Assembly: GCA_905215595.1 (NCBI GenBank)
Contig: CAJMQZ010000051.1
Location: forward strand, 1-13,618
From: an uncultured bacterium
Lineage (GTDB): Bacteria; Bacillota; Clostridia; Oscillospirales; Ruminococcaceae
Length of the DNA stretch: 13,618 bases
Direction: 5' to 3'
The translations under genes were made by a program, and so were the position numbers. Shown one piece after another: positions 6,143 to 12,806 of this stretch (within the stretch, counting starts at the first letter, position 1; every line of letters starts with the position of its first letter). The notes beneath the pieces are model-generated. The model saw only the letters and a list, made by a program, of their open reading frames with translations, ran no database searches and was not told the origin of the DNA.

Positions 6143-6273
6143 TTCCCGGCAGGGCGGCGGGAAGTTTTCCAAAGCAAGTGTCCGCTGGGGTGGGACCCTG
6201 CTGCCGCAGGCAGTAGGGCGGGCGATGGAATGGCCCGACTCACTTGCGTGGAAAAGCTTTCCGATGACCTGCC
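6143..6273 (+). ncRNA. Folded, multibranched element in the leader of the binding-protein gene
   Basis: An imperfect long stem closes this segment: GGCAGG (6148-6153)/CCTGCC (6268-6273), GGAA (6160-6163)/TTCC (6259-6262), TTTTCCA (6165-6171)/TGGAAAA (6249-6255), and GCAAGTG (6174-6180)/CACTTGC (6241-6247). Inside are two hairpins, CCCTGCTGCC (6196-6205)/GGCAGTAGGG (6209-6218) and CGGGC (6219-6223)/GCCCG (6233-6237). At the 5' end TTCCCG (6143-6148)/CGGGAA (6158-6163) is an alternative hairpin that would exclude the outer stem. It ends 32 bases before the lipoprotein start codon. It may be a regulatory RNA or another family of palindromic repeat; I do not recognise it, and no terminator T-run follows. 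Confidence 0.5.
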
Positions 6274-6304
6274 AGACCAATATTTTAATGGAAAGGATAT
6301 TACT

Positions 6305-7132
6305 ATGAAACGTAGAACCTTTATTTCTCTGATGGGCGTTATGGCCGCAGCCGGGGTGCTCAGTCTGACCGGCTGCTCTTCCAAGGACACCGCCGCCAGT
6401 ACTGCCAGTTCCGCAACGCTGAATAAGCTGGACAGCATCCAGAAGAACGGCAAGCTGGTGGTGGCACTGGAAGGCGCATGGCAGCCGTGGAGCTACCACG
6501 ATGCTTCCGACACGCTGGTGGGCTACGACGTGGAGGTCTCCCGCGCCATTGCCGAAAAGCTGGGCGTGGAGCCGGAGTATGTGGAAAGCGACTGGGACAG
6601 CCTGTTTGCCGGTCTGGACGCAGGCCGCTACGACATGGTGTGCAACGGCGTGGAGGTGACCGAGGAGCGCGCCAAGACCTATGCTTTCACCACCCCCTAC
6701 GGTTACATCCACACTGCGCTGGCGGTGCGCAAGGATAACGAGGACATCCACAGCTTTGAGGACCTGAAGGGCAAGACCACCGCCAATAGTCTGGCTTCTA
6801 CTTACATGGAACTTGCCGAGAGCTACGGCGCTACCGTGCAGGGCATCGACACGCTGGAAGAGACCATCCAGCTGCTGACCGCAGGCCGCATTGATGCCAC
6901 CCTGAACGCGGACGTTTCCTTCTACGACTACCTGAATGTCCACCCGGACGCAGACTTCAAGCTGGTGGCACAGACCGCCGAAGCCTCTCATGTGGCCATC
7001 CCGGTGCTTAAGAGCGAGGATACCGCCTATCTGGACGCGCTGAACACCGCCATTGAAGCACTGCGTGCCGATGGCACCTTAAAAACCCTGAGCGAGAAGT
7101 ACTTCGGACAGGATATCTCTTCCGAAAACTAA
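6305..7132 (+). CDS. Amino-acid ABC transporter substrate-binding lipoprotein
   Basis: A 275-residue extracellular binding protein (SBP_bac_3 family) for the ABC importer encoded upstream. It has a basic N-terminus (MKRRTF), a hydrophobic segment and the lipobox LTGC with Cys24 as the lipid-anchored residue, then a Ser/Thr/Ala-rich linker. The mature domain begins at about residue 47 (NGKLVVALEGAWQPWSY). SDWDSLFAGLDAGRYDMVCNGVEVTEERAKTY-type sequence (about 97-128) resembles cystine- and polar-amino-acid-binding proteins, so cystine is a fair but unproven guess. ATG 6305 has GGAAAGGA seven bases upstream. The gene is last in the operon, 229 bases after the ATPase gene, with a repeat and a folded element between them, so it may be expressed at a different level from the membrane parts. 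Confidence 0.93.
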   Translation: MKRRTFISLMGVMAAAGVLSLTGCSSKDTAASTASSATLNKLDSIQKNGKLVVALEGAWQPWSYHDASDTLVGYDVEVSRAIAEKLGVEPEYVESDWDSLFAGLDAGRYDMVCNGVEVTEERAKTYAFTTPYGYIHTALAVRKDNEDIHSFEDLKGKTTANSLASTYMELAESYGATVQGIDTLEETIQLLTAGRIDATLNADVSFYDYLNVHPDADFKLVAQTAEASHVAIPVLKSEDTAYLDALNTAIEALRADGTLKTLSEKYFGQDISSEN

Positions 7133-7141
7133 GAAGCTCAA

Positions 7142-7199
7142 CCCTCTCAGTCTGCTCACTTCGTTCGCATCCAGCTCCCCCGAAAGGGGGAGCTTTTTT
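7142..7199 (+). repeat. Palindromic repeat, copy 2, with terminator after the binding-protein gene
   Basis: CCCTCTCAGTCT, a variable middle, then AGCTCCCCC-GAAA-GGGGGAGCT and a run of six T. The last part is a textbook intrinsic terminator and lies in the sense direction nine bases after the stop codon of the binding-protein gene. It forms a convergent pair with the copy at 7222-7268. Confidence 0.92.
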
Positions 7200-7221
7200 G
7201 TTATCTGCCAGTCCGTGCGGT

Positions 7222-7268
7222 AAAGCCCCCCTTCGGGGGAGCTGGCGAGCGCAGCGAGACTGAGAGGG
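7222..7268 (-). repeat. Palindromic repeat, copy 3 (inverted partner of copy 2)
   Basis: On the minus strand it reads CCCTCTCAGTCTCGC ... AGCTCCCCC-GAA-GGGGGGCTTT. Its outer end AGACTGAGAGGGT (7257-7269) is the perfect 13-bp inverse of 7141-7153 in copy 2. One base in the GC hairpin differs from the other copies. Confidence 0.9.
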
Positions 7269-7280
7269 TAAATTTCCTTA

Positions 7281-7314
7281 TTGACTTATGCAATATTATA
7301 TGATATATAATATT
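7281..7314 (+). promoter_or_regulatory. padR promoter with perfect operator dyad
   Basis: TTGACT (7281-7286) is followed by TATATA at 17 bases (7304-7309) or TATAAT at 19 bases (7306-7311). Across the -10 lies a perfect inverted repeat, AATATTATAT (7292-7301), GAT, ATATAATATT (7305-7314). AT-rich dyads over their own promoter are usual for PadR repressors, so autorepression is likely. Confidence 0.8.
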
Positions 7315-7351
7315 ATAGAAACAGACCACGCCGAAAGGAGGCTGTTCCCGC

Positions 7352-7669
7352 ATGAGTTTTCCCATCAGTGCCGCGCTGCTGGATGCCATTGTGCTGTCCG
7401 TGGTGGCGCAGGAGCCGGAAGGTACCTACGGCTACAAGATCACCCAACAGGTCACCCACACGCTGGAACTGAGCGAATCCACCCTGTACCCGGTGCTGCG
7501 CCGACTGCAGAAAGACCAGCTGCTCACGGTCTACGATGCACCCTTCAACGGCCGCAACCGCCGCTATTATCAGATCACCTCCGCCGGGCGGGCGCAGCTT
7601 GCCGCCTACGCGCAGGAGTGGAGCCGCTACCGTTCTTCCATTGACACATTTTTCAGAGAGGTGGAATGA
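7352..7669 (+). CDS. PadR family transcriptional regulator
   Basis: A 105-residue winged-helix repressor, the normal size of the short PadR subgroup. Motifs include the N-terminal LLDAIVLSVVAQEPEGTYGYKI, the recognition region LELSESTLYPVLRRLQKDQLL (about 38-58), and the wing NGRNRRYYQITSAGRAQL (about 66-83). The C-terminal helix for dimer formation is short. ATG 7352 has AAAGGAGG ten bases upstream. The stop codon lies three bases before the next start, so the two genes are surely cotranscribed. A perfect AT-rich dyad overlaps the promoter, which suggests that the protein represses its own operon; the inducing signal is unknown, but PadR/HAAS pairs are often tied to envelope stress or antimicrobial compounds. 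Confidence 0.95.
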   Translation: MSFPISAALLDAIVLSVVAQEPEGTYGYKITQQVTHTLELSESTLYPVLRRLQKDQLLTVYDAPFNGRNRRYYQITSAGRAQLAAYAQEWSRYRSSIDTFFREVE

Positions 7670-7672
7670 TCT

Positions 7673-8761
7673 ATGACCCGTACTGCATTTCTTGCTGCGC
7701 TGGAGCAGCTTCTGGCTCCCTTGCCGGAGGCCGAGCGCAAGGACGCTTTGAGTTATTACGAAGATTATCTGGATGCCGCCGGGCCGGAAAACGAAGCCCG
7801 CGCCATTGCGGAGCTGGGCAGCCCCGAGGAGGTCGCCCGCAAGATTCTGGACGAGCAAAGCCCGCAAGGCGCCTCTGCCGCCCCGGCATCCCCTGCCCCG
7901 CGTTCCCGCTGGCGCATGGTACTGGGCGGCGGGCTGGCGGTGCTGGTGCTGGCCTGCTTTTTCTTCCAGCACTCCAAGGCCACCCCGGTGCAGCCGGTCG
8001 AGCCTGCGTCCTCGGCAGCAGACAGCAGCTCTGTCCCGGAGGAGGCCAGCAGCAGCTACCTCGCTGTCCTGACCGATACCGTCCCCCTCACCATTCCTGC
8101 TGATGACCTTGGGGAAAGCACCCTGCAGATCCCGCTGGAAAAGCTGGATCAGGAGCTGAAGCTCAGCCTGAACTGCGGCTCTGTGACCTTTGTCACCGAC
8201 CCGTCCCTTACCTCGGACAAATACGCCACCTTCCAGTTCGACAACTTCCCCCATTCGCCCGTTCTGCGCACCACCGGCGGGGATGGCCGCACTACCCTGA
8301 CCTTTGAAATGCCGGAAAACTGGCAGGTAGCCGAGAATGCCCCCGAAGCCATGCTCACCGTCACCATCCCGGCAGACGCCCTCACCCGGCTGATCATCAG
8401 CTTAGAGACCGGCGATGTCCGCCTTGCGCCCATGCAGCTGAAAACGCTGAATGTTGCGCTGAACAATGGCGGTCTGCGTGCCGAAGACTTGACCGTGACC
8501 CGCGATTTGCTGGTCGAGCTTCCTGCTGGGGGATGCGTGATCGAGCACCTTTCCGTTGCGGAATACGCCAATATCACCGCGACCCGCTGCATCCGCCTGC
8601 ATCTGGATGGCGACCCCGCCGACTACACGACCGACGCCCGCACGGATAACGTTGTACGCATCGGCAATAAGGAATATGATAAACGCTATACCTCTTCCGG
8701 TTCCAACGGCATCCTGAATCTCTACGCCAAAGGGCTGATTTATCTAAACGTTGACGAATAA
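7673..8761 (+). CDS. HAAS domain (DUF1700) membrane protein with DUF4097-like beta region
   Basis: A 362-residue protein with three parts. Residues 1-60 (LEQLLAPLPEAERKDALSYY, then AIAELGSPEEVARKIL) are a HAAS/DUF1700 domain, the usual partner of PadR regulators. A single membrane helix follows at about 82-98 (MVLGGGLAVLVLACFFF). The rest is a Ser/Ala/Pro-rich linker and an outside region (about 135-362) of short beta strands, with ISLETGDVRLAPMQLKTLNVALNNGG-like repeats typical of DUF4097 putative adhesin beta-helices. Its start is coupled to padR (3-base gap). The N-terminal domain probably lies in the cytoplasm and may bind or sequester PadR, while the outer region senses the envelope; this is inferred from the gene pairing. 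A terminator follows the stop codon. Confidence 0.88.
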   Translation: MTRTAFLAALEQLLAPLPEAERKDALSYYEDYLDAAGPENEARAIAELGSPEEVARKILDEQSPQGASAAPASPAPRSRWRMVLGGGLAVLVLACFFFQHSKATPVQPVEPASSAADSSSVPEEASSSYLAVLTDTVPLTIPADDLGESTLQIPLEKLDQELKLSLNCGSVTFVTDPSLTSDKYATFQFDNFPHSPVLRTTGGDGRTTLTFEMPENWQVAENAPEAMLTVTIPADALTRLIISLETGDVRLAPMQLKTLNVALNNGGLRAEDLTVTRDLLVELPAGGCVIEHLSVAEYANITATRCIRLHLDGDPADYTTDARTDNVVRIGNKEYDKRYTSSGSNGILNLYAKGLIYLNVDE

Positions 8762-8780
8762 CGCCCCGCATAACAGAAAG

Positions 8781-8824
8781 CGCCCCTTTTCCATGGCTTT
8801 GCGCCAGAGAAGAGGGGCGTTTTT
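8781..8824. terminator. Terminator between convergent HAAS and uvrC genes
   Basis: CGCCCCT (8781-8787) pairs with AGGGGCG (8813-8819), extended by weaker TTTC/GAGA pairing, with TTTTT (8820-8824) on the plus strand. On the minus strand the stem is followed by CTTTCTGTT, a poorer tail, four bases or so beyond the uvrC stop. It probably serves both genes. Confidence 0.8.
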
Positions 8825-8828
8825 GTGT

Positions 8829-10679
8829 TTATGCCTGATGAAAATACTCGTAGATGGTCTGCGCCAGCTGCCTGCCCACACCGGGGGTGTTTTCCAGCTG
8901 GTCGGGGGTGGCTTCCTTCACCGCGCCCACGCTCTTGAACTGCGTCAGCAGGGCTTTGGCTGTTTTGGGGCCTACGCCCGGCACCTCGGTCAGGGTGGAG
9001 GAGTAGCTTTTCTGCTTCATCTGCTGCTTGCGGTAGGCGTTGGCGAAGCGGTGGGTCTCGTCCTGAATGGCCGTGATGAAGGTGAAGGTGCCCCGGTTCA
9101 TATTGATGGCAATTTCCCGCCCGTCGCTGTCCACGATGGCGCGGGTGCGGTGATGGTCATCCTTTACCATGCCGTACAACGGCACATCTGCCAGCGCTGT
9201 ACCGGCAAGCGCCTCCTTTGCGGCGCTCACCTGTCCCCTGCCGCCGTCCATCAGCAAAAGATCCGGCTTCTGCCCGAACCAGTTGCCGCCGGGCTGACCG
9301 TTTTGCGCCTGTGCGGCGTATTTTTCGTACTCTGCCGCCCGGCGGGAGACAGTTTCTGCCAGGGAGGCGTAGTCGTCCGTGCCCACCACGGTCTTCATTT
9401 TGAACTTGCGGTAGCCGGCCTTGAAGGGCTTGCCGTCCTTGAAGGTGACCATGCCGCAGACGCTGGTGCCATCGCCCCAGTTGGAGATATCGTAGCTTTC
9501 AATGGCGCGGGGCGGCTTTGCCAGCCCCAGCACCTGGGCCAGCTCATCCAGCAGCTTTTCTTCCCGGGCGTAGCGGCCGCTTTCCCGGGCCAGCCGCTCC
9601 ACCGCATTGGTGTGGGCCATCTCCACCAGATGCGCCTTGTCGCCCCGCTGGGGCACATACAGCTGCACCTCGCTGCCGCGCTTCTGGTTCAGCGCCTGCT
9701 GCAAGGCCTCCACGTCCGGCGGCAGCGCATCCACCGCGATGATCTTGGGGATCTGCTCATCGTCCAGATAGTACCGGGGCAGAAATTCCTCCCGCACCGC
9801 GTCGATGTCGGAGGTGTCATGGAACAGGAACTCCCGCTTGTCGGTGAGCCGCCCTTCGCGGAAGCGCAGCACCGCCGCGCATACGCTGCCGGGCGTACCG
9901 GCCAGCGCCACCACGTCCATCTCCACCTCCGGATCCACGACCACCTTCTGCCCGGCGCTCACCTTGGTGATGGCGTTGATCTGGTCCCGGATGAGGGCCG
10001 CCGTCTCGAACTCCAGCCGCTCCGAGGCCTCCAGCATCCGTTCGTTCAGGGTCTTGAGGATGTCCTTTTTGCCGTAGCGGATCAGGTGCACCGCATTTTT
10101 GACCGCCTGATTGTAGTTCTCGCAGCTGATCTTGCCGCTGCACACCGCCATGCACTTGCCGATGTGGGCGTTCAGGCAGGGCCGCCCCTTTCCGATGTCC
10201 TGCGGAAAGCGCTTGGAGCAGCGCGGCAGCAAAAAGGCATCCATGGCCGTTTCTGCCATCTGCCGTGCCGCAAAGCTGGAGGTGTAGGGGCCGATATACT
10301 CTGCCCCGTCCTCCTCCTTTTGCAGGGTGAAGGAAAGGCGCGGCCAGTCCTCCCGGGTGACGCGGATATAGCTGTAGCCCTTGTCATCCTTGAGCAGGAT
10401 GTTGTATTTGGGGGTATGGGCCTTGATCTGGCTGGCTTCCAGCACCAGCGCCTCAAATTCGCTCTGGCAGACGATGACGTCAAAGGCGTAGGCGTGGGCG
10501 ATCATCTGGCTGACCTTGTTGTCGTGGGGCACGCCCTCGCGGAAATACTGGCTCACCCGGATGCGCAGGCGCTTGGCCTTGCCGATATAAATGATGGTGT
10601 CGCTTTTGTCCCGGATGATATACACCCCGGGCAGCAGCGGCAGCATACAGGCTTTTTGGTAAAGCTCGGCCTTGGTCAT
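8829..10679 (-). CDS. uvrC: Excinuclease ABC subunit C
   Basis: The nuclease of nucleotide-excision repair, which cuts on both sides of a lesion after UvrA and UvrB have marked it. The 616 residues are full length. The order is GIY-YIG domain (GVYIIRDKSDTIIYIGKAKR, 18-37) for the 3' cut; four Cys (154, 168, 176, 180) that match the known iron-sulfur site; UVR motif (ERMLEASERLEFETAALIRD, 213-232) that contacts UvrB; RNase H-like domain with SYDISN (Asp397), DD (435-436), LLMDGG (Asp478) and His543 for the 5' cut; and two helix-hairpin-helix motifs at the end (VPGVGPKTAKALL, 566-578; TPGVGRQLA, 598-606). Its ATG overlaps the stop of a small membrane protein gene by four bases, so translation is coupled. 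Confidence 0.97.
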   Translation of the reverse strand: MTKAELYQKACMLPLLPGVYIIRDKSDTIIYIGKAKRLRIRVSQYFREGVPHDNKVSQMIAHAYAFDVIVCQSEFEALVLEASQIKAHTPKYNILLKDDKGYSYIRVTREDWPRLSFTLQKEEDGAEYIGPYTSSFAARQMAETAMDAFLLPRCSKRFPQDIGKGRPCLNAHIGKCMAVCSGKISCENYNQAVKNAVHLIRYGKKDILKTLNERMLEASERLEFETAALIRDQINAITKVSAGQKVVVDPEVEMDVVALAGTPGSVCAAVLRFREGRLTDKREFLFHDTSDIDAVREEFLPRYYLDDEQIPKIIAVDALPPDVEALQQALNQKRGSEVQLYVPQRGDKAHLVEMAHTNAVERLARESGRYAREEKLLDELAQVLGLAKPPRAIESYDISNWGDGTSVCGMVTFKDGKPFKAGYRKFKMKTVVGTDDYASLAETVSRRAAEYEKYAAQAQNGQPGGNWFGQKPDLLLMDGGRGQVSAAKEALAGTALADVPLYGMVKDDHHRTRAIVDSDGREIAINMNRGTFTFITAIQDETHRFANAYRKQQMKQKSYSSTLTEVPGVGPKTAKALLTQFKSVGAVKEATPDQLENTPGVGRQLAQTIYEYFHQA

Positions 10680-10924
10680 GCGTTTTCGTCCTCAGCCTTG
10701 GCAGCCCGGAGGTTTTTGCAGTGGAAGAGATCGGCCACACAGCCCACGATGCCCGCCACATTGAGCAGCCATACCCAGCTCTTGACCCGCTGCTCGGTAA
10801 GCAGCTCCAGCAGGGCATTTGCCGCCAGCAGCAGGCTGAACAGAACAAGGAACACATACCACGGCTTCCCGGAATCACACAGTGCCACGAACTTTTCCAT
10901 TCGCTGTTTGTTTTTCTCGCTCAT
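10676..10924 (-). CDS. Small two-helix membrane protein, uvrC partner gene
   Basis: An 82-residue protein of no family I recognise. It has a charged N-terminus (MSEKNKQRMEKF), two hydrophobic segments (about 22-42 and 49-68) joined by a short polar loop (TEQRVKS), and a charged tail (KNLRAAKAEDENA). This predicts a small protein with both ends on the same side, probably the cytoplasm. ATG 10924 has AAGGAGG eight or nine bases upstream. The last four bases overlap the uvrC start (ATGA), so the two genes are translated together, but nothing shows a role in repair. Only about 35 bases separate the ptsH terminator from its ribosome site, leaving little space for a promoter of its own. Confidence 0.8.
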   Translation of the reverse strand: MSEKNKQRMEKFVALCDSGKPWYVFLVLFSLLLAANALLELLTEQRVKSWVWLLNVAGIVGCVADLFHCKNLRAAKAEDENA

Positions 10925-10959
10925 AAAAAGCCCTCCTTCTTCCCGTAAAAAAGCTTATC

Positions 10960-10989
10960 AAAAAAGCGGCAGGGAGCCCCCGCCGCTTT
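10960..10989 (-). terminator. Intrinsic terminator after ptsH
   Basis: On the minus strand AAAGCGGC (10989-10982) pairs with GCCGCTTT (10970-10963) around an 11-nt loop, followed by more T to 10960. It lies 20 bases beyond the HPr stop codon. Because no good promoter is visible between it and the next gene, read-through may feed the uvrC pair. Confidence 0.88.
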
Positions 10990-11009
10990 CTGTTGCTTGT
11001 GATACAGAC

Positions 11010-11273
11010 TTACTCTGCAAAGCCGGACTCCACCAGCTTGATCAGGCCGTCCACGGCAGCCTGCTCATCAGCGCCGTCAGCGATGATGCGGATGGTGGTG
11101 CCGCCAACGATACCCAGAGACAGAACGCCCAGCAGGCTCTTTGCGTTCACGCGGCGTTCTTCCTTTTCGACCCAGATGGAAGACTTGAACTCGTTTGCCT
11201 TCTGGATAAAGAAGGTAGCCGGACGAGCGTGCAGACCAACCTGATTTTCAACGGTAACTTCTTTTACGTACAT
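11010..11273 (-). CDS. ptsH: HPr phosphocarrier protein
   Basis: The general phosphocarrier of the sugar phosphotransferase system. It takes phosphate from PEP-enzyme I at His15 and passes it to sugar-specific EIIA proteins. In Firmicutes it is also phosphorylated on Ser46 by HPr kinase to control catabolite repression. The 87-residue product has QVGLHARPAT with His15 and AKSLLGVLSLG with Ser46, so it is a true HPr and not the His-lacking Crh. ATG 11273 has AGGAG nine bases upstream. It stands alone, without ptsI next to it, behind an AT-rich 280-base region and ahead of its own terminator. That layout suits a strongly expressed single gene. Confidence 0.96.
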   Translation of the reverse strand: MYVKEVTVENQVGLHARPATFFIQKANEFKSSIWVEKEERRVNAKSLLGVLSLGIVGGTTIRIIADGADEQAAVDGLIKLVESGFAE

Positions 11274-11340
11274 AGTAAAGCGCTCCTATCTAATATCGTT
11301 TTGGTGTACAAAAGCATGGTGTGCCTGTTGTGTTACACTC

Positions 11341-11369
11341 ATTTTAGCGCAAGTCGAAACACTTGTACA
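11341..11369 (-). promoter_or_regulatory. Probable ptsH promoter
   Basis: On the minus strand TGTACA (11369-11364), 17 bases, TAAAAT (11346-11341). The start would be near 11334, about 60 bases before the HPr start codon. The -35 matches consensus at four of six positions, the -10 at five. Confidence 0.55.
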
Positions 11370-11555
11370 GACCCCTTTTGCATTTTTGGCGGTTTTCCCA
11401 ATGAATTAGGGAGCATTTTTCAGGTTTTGTACAAAGACAATAAAATTATACCCCAAAGGTTAGAGGGGTAATACAAAAGTTTTCAACAACTTTTAGACCA
11501 CCGGGGAGTTTTCCTCTGAATTTTGTGTATTTTCACCGACATTTCCGGCGCCGAC
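11370..11555 (-). promoter_or_regulatory. AT-rich region between trmD and ptsH with dyads
   Basis: No gene is seen here. On the minus strand there is a perfect TATAAT (11450-11445) without a good -35 at 17 bases. TACCCC (11470-equivalent arm) and GGGGTA form a dyad over 11449-11470 beside it, and AAAAGTT/AACTTTT make a weak hairpin near 11475-11495. TGTACA occurs three times around here (11305, 11364, 11428). No clear terminator for trmD was found, so trmD transcripts may run into ptsH. Confidence 0.4.
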
Positions 11556-12803
11556 TCACTCCTGCGCAGGGCCTGCGTAGCGCATCTGCACCAGTGCGCA
11601 TTTGCGCGTCACGGTGGGGTATTGCTGCGGGTCAAATTCCAGACTGGTGCTGCCGTCCAGCTGCCAGCCCATGCGGGTATACAGTGCAATGGCGCGGGTG
11701 TTGGTATTCAGCACACTCAGCACCGGGTGTGCGTGCTCCGGCAGCTTTTTGCGGGCAAAATCCAGCAGCTTTGCGCCGATGCCGTTGCCCCGGGCTTTTT
11801 CCGTGACGAACAGGTGCTCGATATGCCCCGCCTTATGGCTGACACACACCATGCCGTCCGGCACATCCTTGGTGGTGTGCAGGTAGCACACCCAGCCCGC
11901 CGCCTTTTCCTGCTGTAATTGCAGCAAAAACTGCTGTTCGTTCAGGGTGCGGCAGTATTCCGCCGTCCAGTTGTCAGCGCAGACAGCCTGCCGTCCCTCG
12001 GCAAACAGCTTTGCGGCGGCGGCAAACTGCTCGGCGGTCTTTACCAGCCGGACATTCTCGCCCCGCTTCCACTTGGGCACTTCGGCAATGGGGTGGCTCG
12101 TACACCACTGCTCGTACAGCTCCGGGCGGCGCAGACGGGTGCGGGTGCGGCTCTGCTCGCCGCGCCACGCGTCAATTTTTGCATGGTCGCCGCCCAGCAG
12201 AACCTCGGGCACAGCACGGCCTTCCCACACCTCGGGGCGGGTGTACTGGGGGTATTCCAGCAGGCCGTCCCAGTAGCTTTCCTCCTCGTAGCCCTTCTGC
12301 TCGGCCAATACGCCGGGCTTCAGGCGCAGCACGCTGTCTGCCACCACAAGGCTGGCCAGCTCGCCGCCGGTCAGGATATAATCACCAATGGAGATTTCCT
12401 CGTCCGCAAAAGCTTCGATGACGCGTTCGTCAATGCCCTCGTAGTGGCCGCAGACCAGCGTCAGGTTGTCGTACTGTGCCAGGCGCTTTGCGTGCTCCTC
12501 GGTGTAGCGCTGCCCGCCCGCCGTCAGGAACACGATATGCGGGGCGGGGCGTCCCTGCTCGGCCACCTCGCGCTGCACCGCCCGCAGGCAGTCCGCGATG
12601 GGCTGGGCGTACAGCACCATGCCGCAGCCGCCGCCGTAGGGGTAGTCGTCAGTCTGCTTCTGCTTGTTCAGGGTATAGTCCCGGATCTGGTGGCAGTGAG
12701 TCTCAATATAGCCCCGCTTTGCCGCCCGGCCGATGATGCTGGCGTCCAGCACCTGCTGGCACATCTCCGGGAACAGGGTCACGATATCCACACGCATTCC
12801 CAT
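11556..12803 (-). CDS. trmD: tRNA (guanine-37-N1)-methyltransferase fused to a GNAT acetyltransferase
   Basis: One 415-codon reading frame with two domains. Residues 3 to about 235 are a complete TrmD, a SPOUT enzyme that methylates G37 next to the anticodon to prevent frameshifting: MRVDIVTLFPEMC, YPYGGGCGMV (54-63), CGHYEGIDERV (118-128), the knot region SIGDYILTGGELA (138-150) and VPEVLLGGDHAKIDAWR (198-214). After a short linker, residues about 251-412 form a GNAT N-acetyltransferase domain with the acetyl-CoA loop ARGNGIGA (337-344) and NTNTRAIALYTRMGWQ (366-381). Ordinary TrmD proteins end near residue 240, so this is an in-frame fusion with no stop or shift between. ATG 12803 has AGGAGG eight bases upstream and follows rimM by three bases. 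The acetylation target is unknown. Confidence 0.95.
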   Translation of the reverse strand: MGMRVDIVTLFPEMCQQVLDASIIGRAAKRGYIETHCHQIRDYTLNKQKQTDDYPYGGGCGMVLYAQPIADCLRAVQREVAEQGRPAPHIVFLTAGGQRYTEEHAKRLAQYDNLTLVCGHYEGIDERVIEAFADEEISIGDYILTGGELASLVVADSVLRLKPGVLAEQKGYEEESYWDGLLEYPQYTRPEVWEGRAVPEVLLGGDHAKIDAWRGEQSRTRTRLRRPELYEQWCTSHPIAEVPKWKRGENVRLVKTAEQFAAAAKLFAEGRQAVCADNWTAEYCRTLNEQQFLLQLQQEKAAGWVCYLHTTKDVPDGMVCVSHKAGHIEHLFVTEKARGNGIGAKLLDFARKKLPEHAHPVLSVLNTNTRAIALYTRMGWQLDGSTSLEFDPQQYPTVTRKCALVQMRYAGPAQE

Positions 12804-12806
12804 GGC

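Noticed and set aside
6181..6205. GGGGTGGGACC resembles the T-box core (GGTGGNACC)
   Set aside because: There is no room for a T-box stem I or specifier loop, no terminator/antiterminator pair follows, and the bases fit better as a junction in the local fold.
5936..6304. Extension of the binding-protein frame upstream to 5936
   Set aside because: It would overlap the ATPase gene and run through the repeat and folded element; the lipoprotein signal and ribosome site fix the start at 6305.
8751..11471. A very long open frame on the plus strand opposite uvrC and ptsH
   Set aside because: It is the antisense of well-recognised genes, has no family likeness, is rich in His/Gln/Leu as expected of a reverse frame of GC-rich DNA, and has no ribosome site.
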